NCBI GenBank assembly: GCA_024635465.1
Contig: JAGXIS010000185.1
Span: forward strand, 1 to 7,218
Direction: 5' to 3'
DNA: 7,218 nt
Source of the DNA: Bacteroidota bacterium
GTDB taxonomy: Bacteria > Bacteroidota > Rhodothermia > Balneolales > Balneolaceae
This document shows, piece after piece, positions 7,151 through 7,218 of this stretch (its first letter is position 1; each line of letters starts with the position of its first letter). The notes under the pieces were generated by a model. It saw nothing but the letters and a program-made list of their open reading frames with translations, searched no databases and was not told the origin of the DNA. The position numbers and the translations under genes are program-made.

Positions 7151-7217
7151 AGGTCAATCTATCGGATCTTAAACTGTTAATTGAGTCAACGTACCTTATA
7201 AACCGATAAATTCACCT
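7151..7217. repeat. Imperfect inverted repeat downstream of the operon
   Basis: AGGTCAATCTATCGG (7151-7165) and CCGATAAATTCACCT (7203-7217) are inverted copies that match at 13 of 15 positions and are separated by 37 bases. A 9-base palindrome TTGAGTCAA lies between them at 7181-7189. There is no T-tract, and the loop is long, so this does not look like an intrinsic terminator. The window ends one base later, so its partner gene or element cannot be seen. It may be paired operators of a downstream gene, an element end, or chance. Confidence 0.35.
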
Positions 7218-7218
7218 C

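Overview
The window looks like chromosomal DNA from a Gram-negative member of the Bacteroidota/Balneolota group. Four things point there: a TonB-dependent receptor with an N-terminal carboxypeptidase-regulatory-like domain, a signal peptide of the '...EAQ' type, AT-rich DNA, and gene starts without a clear Shine-Dalgarno sequence. The phylum is an inference from these traits; no marker gene is present to settle it.

Layout. Positions 1-2540 (minus strand) hold most of a TonB-dependent outer-membrane receptor gene whose 3' end lies off the left edge. Positions 2541-2927 are a 387-base AT-rich spacer. It carries a plausible receptor promoter with a LacI-type (GCGC-centred) operator laid over its -35 region. 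Positions 2928-3539 (minus) encode a secreted TesA-type SGNH esterase. Positions 3540-3685 are a short divergent control region with an operator-like palindrome and a Bacteroidota-type -7 element. Positions 3686-6960 (plus) encode the YbbA-type ATPase and the YbbP-type permease, overlapping by one base. A 55-residue, two-helix membrane protein that is easy to miss follows eight bases later (6969-7136). The last 82 bases hold only an imperfect inverted repeat.

How the genes fit together. tesA, ybbA and ybbP lie divergently, as they do in Escherichia coli. YbbA should power YbbP, a permease with ten predicted membrane segments and two large periplasmic domains, to move or expose a hydrophobic compound. 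TesA in the periplasm would hydrolyse the ester or thioester. The small membrane protein may be an operon partner of unknown role. The receptor is probably a separate unit for uptake of an unknown ligand. Its operator-like site suggests control by a LacI-family repressor, and so perhaps a carbohydrate ligand, but no substrate can be read from the protein itself.

I found no RNA gene, CRISPR array, insertion sequence or convincing intrinsic terminator. Nothing here amounts to a wholly new system. The points most worth checking are the small gene after ybbP, the LacI-type operator over the receptor promoter, and the palindrome between tesA and ybbA.
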